Assembly (NCBI GenBank): GCA_002298965.1
Contig: DBMN01000126.1
Span: forward strand, 1-7,229
Reading direction: 5' to 3'
From: Rhizobiales bacterium UBA697
GTDB taxonomy: Bacteria > Pseudomonadota > Alphaproteobacteria > Rhizobiales > Ancalomicrobiaceae
DNA: 7,229 bases
The translations under genes and the position numbers were made by a program. The notes under the pieces are model-generated. The model had not been told where the DNA came from, did not search any database, and saw only the letters and a list, made by a program, of their open reading frames with translations. Shown here one piece after another: positions 5,761 to 7,229 of the stretch (position 1 is its first letter; the number at the start of each line of letters is the position of its first letter).

Positions 5761-6846
5761 TCAGTCCGGCAGCGAGGGACGAGGGTCGTTCCGCAGTTCC
5801 TCGATCAGCGTGCGGGCGAGCAGGACCAGCGGCATCGCCAGCACAGCGCCGAGGGCGCCCCACATCCAGGTTCCGAAGACGATCGCGACGAAGACGAGGA
5901 ACGGGTTGATCTCGAAGCGGCGCCCGAGGAAGGCCGGAACGATCGCATTCTCGGCGACGAGATGGACGCCGAGGAAGGCGGCCGCCGGCCAGATCGCGGC
6001 GAGCGGCGCCTCGTGGACGAGCAGCCCGGCGGCGAGCAGCGCGAAGGTCACCAGCGCCGCGCCGAGGAAGGGGACGAAACTGACGAGGAAGGTCAGGATG
6101 CCCCAGAGCGTCGGGTTGGTCAGTCCGCCCGCCCAGGCGAGGACCGTCGTCGTCAGGCCGACGCCGAGGTAGACGATCGACGTCGTTCCGAAATAGCTCG
6201 CCAGCGCCGCCTCGCCGGCATTCATCACCCGGATCGCCGACAGGCGCCGATCGCGGTCGGCGAAGGCGAGGATCGCGCGGCGGCGGAGACTGGCGCGCCC
6301 GGCGACGAAGAAGCAGAGCGTCAGGAAGAAGATCGCGATCTCGCCGAGCGCCGGCGTCAGCCCGCCGAGAACGCCGGTGATCGCGCCGAGATCGATCGAC
6401 GAGGCGATCCGGTCGAGGCCGGCCCCCGCCCCGGTGTCGCCGAGCACCGAGCCGGACCCGACGACGCGCGTCCGCAGCGTGACCAGCGGTTCGATCAGAC
6501 GCCCGAACAGCGCCTCGACCCGATGGATCATGTCGGGCAGCCGGTCGCCGAGGCCGGAGACCGCCTCCGCCGCCGCGTCGACCAGGAAGAAGAGGCCGAA
6601 GCCGGACGCTGCGACCAGTGCCATGCCACCGGCGAGCGGCGGCAGGCCGAAGCGCTGCGCCCGGTCGCCGACATTGGCGATCACCGAGCCGAAGACCACC
6701 GCGGCGATCATCGGCACGACCAGCGATGCCGCCTCGTGCAGGGCGACGAGGAGCGCCAGCACGAAGAGGCCGACGAGGGAGCCTTCGGCGGCGAGACGGG
6801 TCGGAGACGGGGCGAGGGCGATCGGGGGCCGTTCGGGTCGATTCAA
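5761..6846 (-). CDS. AI-2E transporter / PerM family membrane protein
   Basis: A 361-aa inner-membrane protein of the AI-2E (PerM) family, whose members have been linked to signal export, ion antiport or sporulation signalling; the substrate here is unknown. Visible are hydrophobic helices at about 23-39 and 43-57, one at 71-90, a long amphipathic soluble stretch at about 91-165, then further helices from about 166 to the C-terminus, ending with the family signature: FVPFLGA (257-263), NAIVPAFLGRR (300-310) and FGTWMWGALGAVLAMPL (324-340). The start is uncertain. TTG at 6846 has GGAG 8 nt upstream and is chosen; TTG at 6897 would add 17 low-complexity residues and has no ribosome site. It converges on ecfG, so any tie to the stress response is through proximity and a weak promoter match only. 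Confidence 0.88.
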   Translation of the reverse strand: MNRPERPPIALAPSPTRLAAEGSLVGLFVLALLVALHEAASLVVPMIAAVVFGSVIANVGDRAQRFGLPPLAGGMALVAASGFGLFFLVDAAAEAVSGLGDRLPDMIHRVEALFGRLIEPLVTLRTRVVGSGSVLGDTGAGAGLDRIASSIDLGAITGVLGGLTPALGEIAIFFLTLCFFVAGRASLRRRAILAFADRDRRLSAIRVMNAGEAALASYFGTTSIVYLGVGLTTTVLAWAGGLTNPTLWGILTFLVSFVPFLGAALVTFALLAAGLLVHEAPLAAIWPAAAFLGVHLVAENAIVPAFLGRRFEINPFLVFVAIVFGTWMWGALGAVLAMPLVLLARTLIEELRNDPRPSLPD

Positions 6847-6895
6847 GGGGGATACTCCGGAGGGACGGGCGCGCGTTTCCGCGCCCTCCGACCTC

Positions 6896-6921
6896 AATGC
6901 GCCGACCGGGCCAAAGGTTCC
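6896..6921 (-). promoter_or_regulatory. Weak EcfG-like promoter candidate for the PerM gene
   Basis: On the minus strand GGAAC at 6921-6917 is followed after 17 bases by CATT at 6899-6896, one mismatch from CGTT at a position that is normally conserved. The location, about 50 bp before the chosen TTG start, is right for a promoter. The match alone is not convincing. Confidence 0.3.
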
Positions 6922-6946
6922 CGATCGCCGTTTCGAAGGTCGGGCG

Positions 6947-6971
6947 GGAACCGAACCGCGCCTCGGCGGTT
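6947..6971 (+). promoter_or_regulatory. Near-consensus EcfG-type promoter for the right-edge gene
   Basis: GGAAC at 6947-6951, a 16-base spacer and GGTT at 6968-6971: the GTT core is kept and only the less conserved first base differs. Transcription would start near 6978, about 65 nt before the ATG at 7044. Confidence 0.55.
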
Positions 6972-6990
6972 GTTCCTGCGAACCGAGGCG
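6959..6990. repeat. 8-bp inverted repeat overlapping the right-edge promoter
   Basis: CGCCTCGG at 6959-6966 and CCGAGGCG at 6983-6990 are perfect complements separated by 16 bases that include the -10 element and predicted start of transcription. It could be an operator or a hairpin in the leader; in DNA this GC-rich it may also be chance. Confidence 0.35.
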
Positions 6991-7043
6991 GTCGCGCCGA
7001 CCGTTTCCCCCCCACCCGCATCGATCCGAGAAGGAGCCACCCG

Positions 7044-7229
7044 ATGGCCCAGACCACCGCCGTTCGCAAGGCCGAGACGCTGGCCGAAGACATCGCCGAC
7101 AAGACCTCCCGGACCATCGCCGACGCCCGCGAGGTGGGCGCCGACGTCGCCGCCCAGGCCGAGGCGGTCGCCGCGTCGGCCCGCGAAGCGCTGGCGCAGA
7201 TGCGCCGCATCGTCGACGACTTCGCCGCC
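7044..7229 (+). CDS. Alanine-rich helical hypothetical protein, C-terminus cut by window edge
   Basis: The first 62 residues of a protein I do not recognise with certainty. AAGGAG at 7031-7036 lies 7 nt before the ATG. The visible part is about one third alanine with regularly spaced charged residues (AETLAEDIADKTSRTIADAR, then further heptad-like stretches to MRRIVDDFAA), predicting one long amphipathic or coiled-coil helix. Proteins of this look include DUF883/ElaB-like stress proteins, which end in a membrane anchor, and phasin-like proteins; the end that would decide lies outside the window. A near-consensus EcfG promoter upstream suggests stress-dependent expression, which is inference. 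Confidence 0.75.
   Translation, partial: MAQTTAVRKAETLAEDIADKTSRTIADAREVGADVAAQAEAVAASAREALAQMRRIVDDFAA

Noticed and set aside
1..7229. tRNA, rRNA, CRISPR arrays, insertion sequences, prophage or toxin-antitoxin genes
   Set aside because: None seen: no transposase or integrase motifs, no regularly spaced repeats, and no recognisable tRNA or rRNA sequence. The region reads as chromosomal core, not a mobile island.

Overview
The window is very GC-rich and gene-dense and carries a complete general stress response (GSR) core of the alphaproteobacterial type: the response regulator PhyR, the anti-sigma factor NepR and the ECF sigma factor EcfG, with an HRxxN (HWE-family) sensor histidine kinase directly behind phyR. 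This combination is known only from Alphaproteobacteria. The layout (phyR divergent from nepR-ecfG, kinase downstream of phyR, a DUF3309 protein nearby) suggests Rhizobiales/Hyphomicrobiales, but I cannot name the genus.

Layout, left to right. (1) Positions 1-1488, minus strand: a two-component pair of the TctD/TctE type. The OmpR-class regulator comes first, and the kinase overlaps its stop codon by ATGA and runs off the left edge. (2) Positions 1489-1932: a gene-free stretch with four copies of a CGAAAGC core, two of them inside a perfect 14-bp inverted repeat, and near its right end a perfect EcfG-type promoter. (3) Positions 1933-2337, plus strand: two very small membrane proteins (72 aa of unknown family, and a 52-aa DUF3309 protein), closed by a strong intrinsic terminator. 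(4) Positions 2478-4676, minus strand: phyR followed by a membrane-bound PAS-HWE kinase whose ATP-binding domain has lost several signature residues. (5) Positions 4677-4869: a divergent control region with two back-to-back EcfG promoters, each GGAAC-N16-CGTT, flanking an A8 tract. (6) Positions 4870-5624, plus strand: nepR and ecfG, overlapping by ATGA. (7) Positions 5761-6846, minus strand: an AI-2E/PerM-family membrane protein, convergent with ecfG. (8) Position 7044 to the right edge, plus strand: the start of an alanine-rich helical protein behind a near-consensus EcfG promoter.

How it works together. In the established model, a stress-activated HRxxN kinase phosphorylates PhyR, PhyR exposes its sigma-like domain and sequesters NepR, and EcfG is freed to transcribe promoters of the form GGAAC-N16/17-CGTT. 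The sequence supports positive feedback on both halves of the core and at least one flanking target operon, the two small membrane proteins. The right-edge gene is a likely further target and the PerM gene a weak candidate. The most unusual points are the degenerate ATPase of the kinase next to phyR, which suggests a phosphatase or signal-modulating role, and the CGAAAGC repeat/palindrome cluster upstream of the TctD-like regulator.
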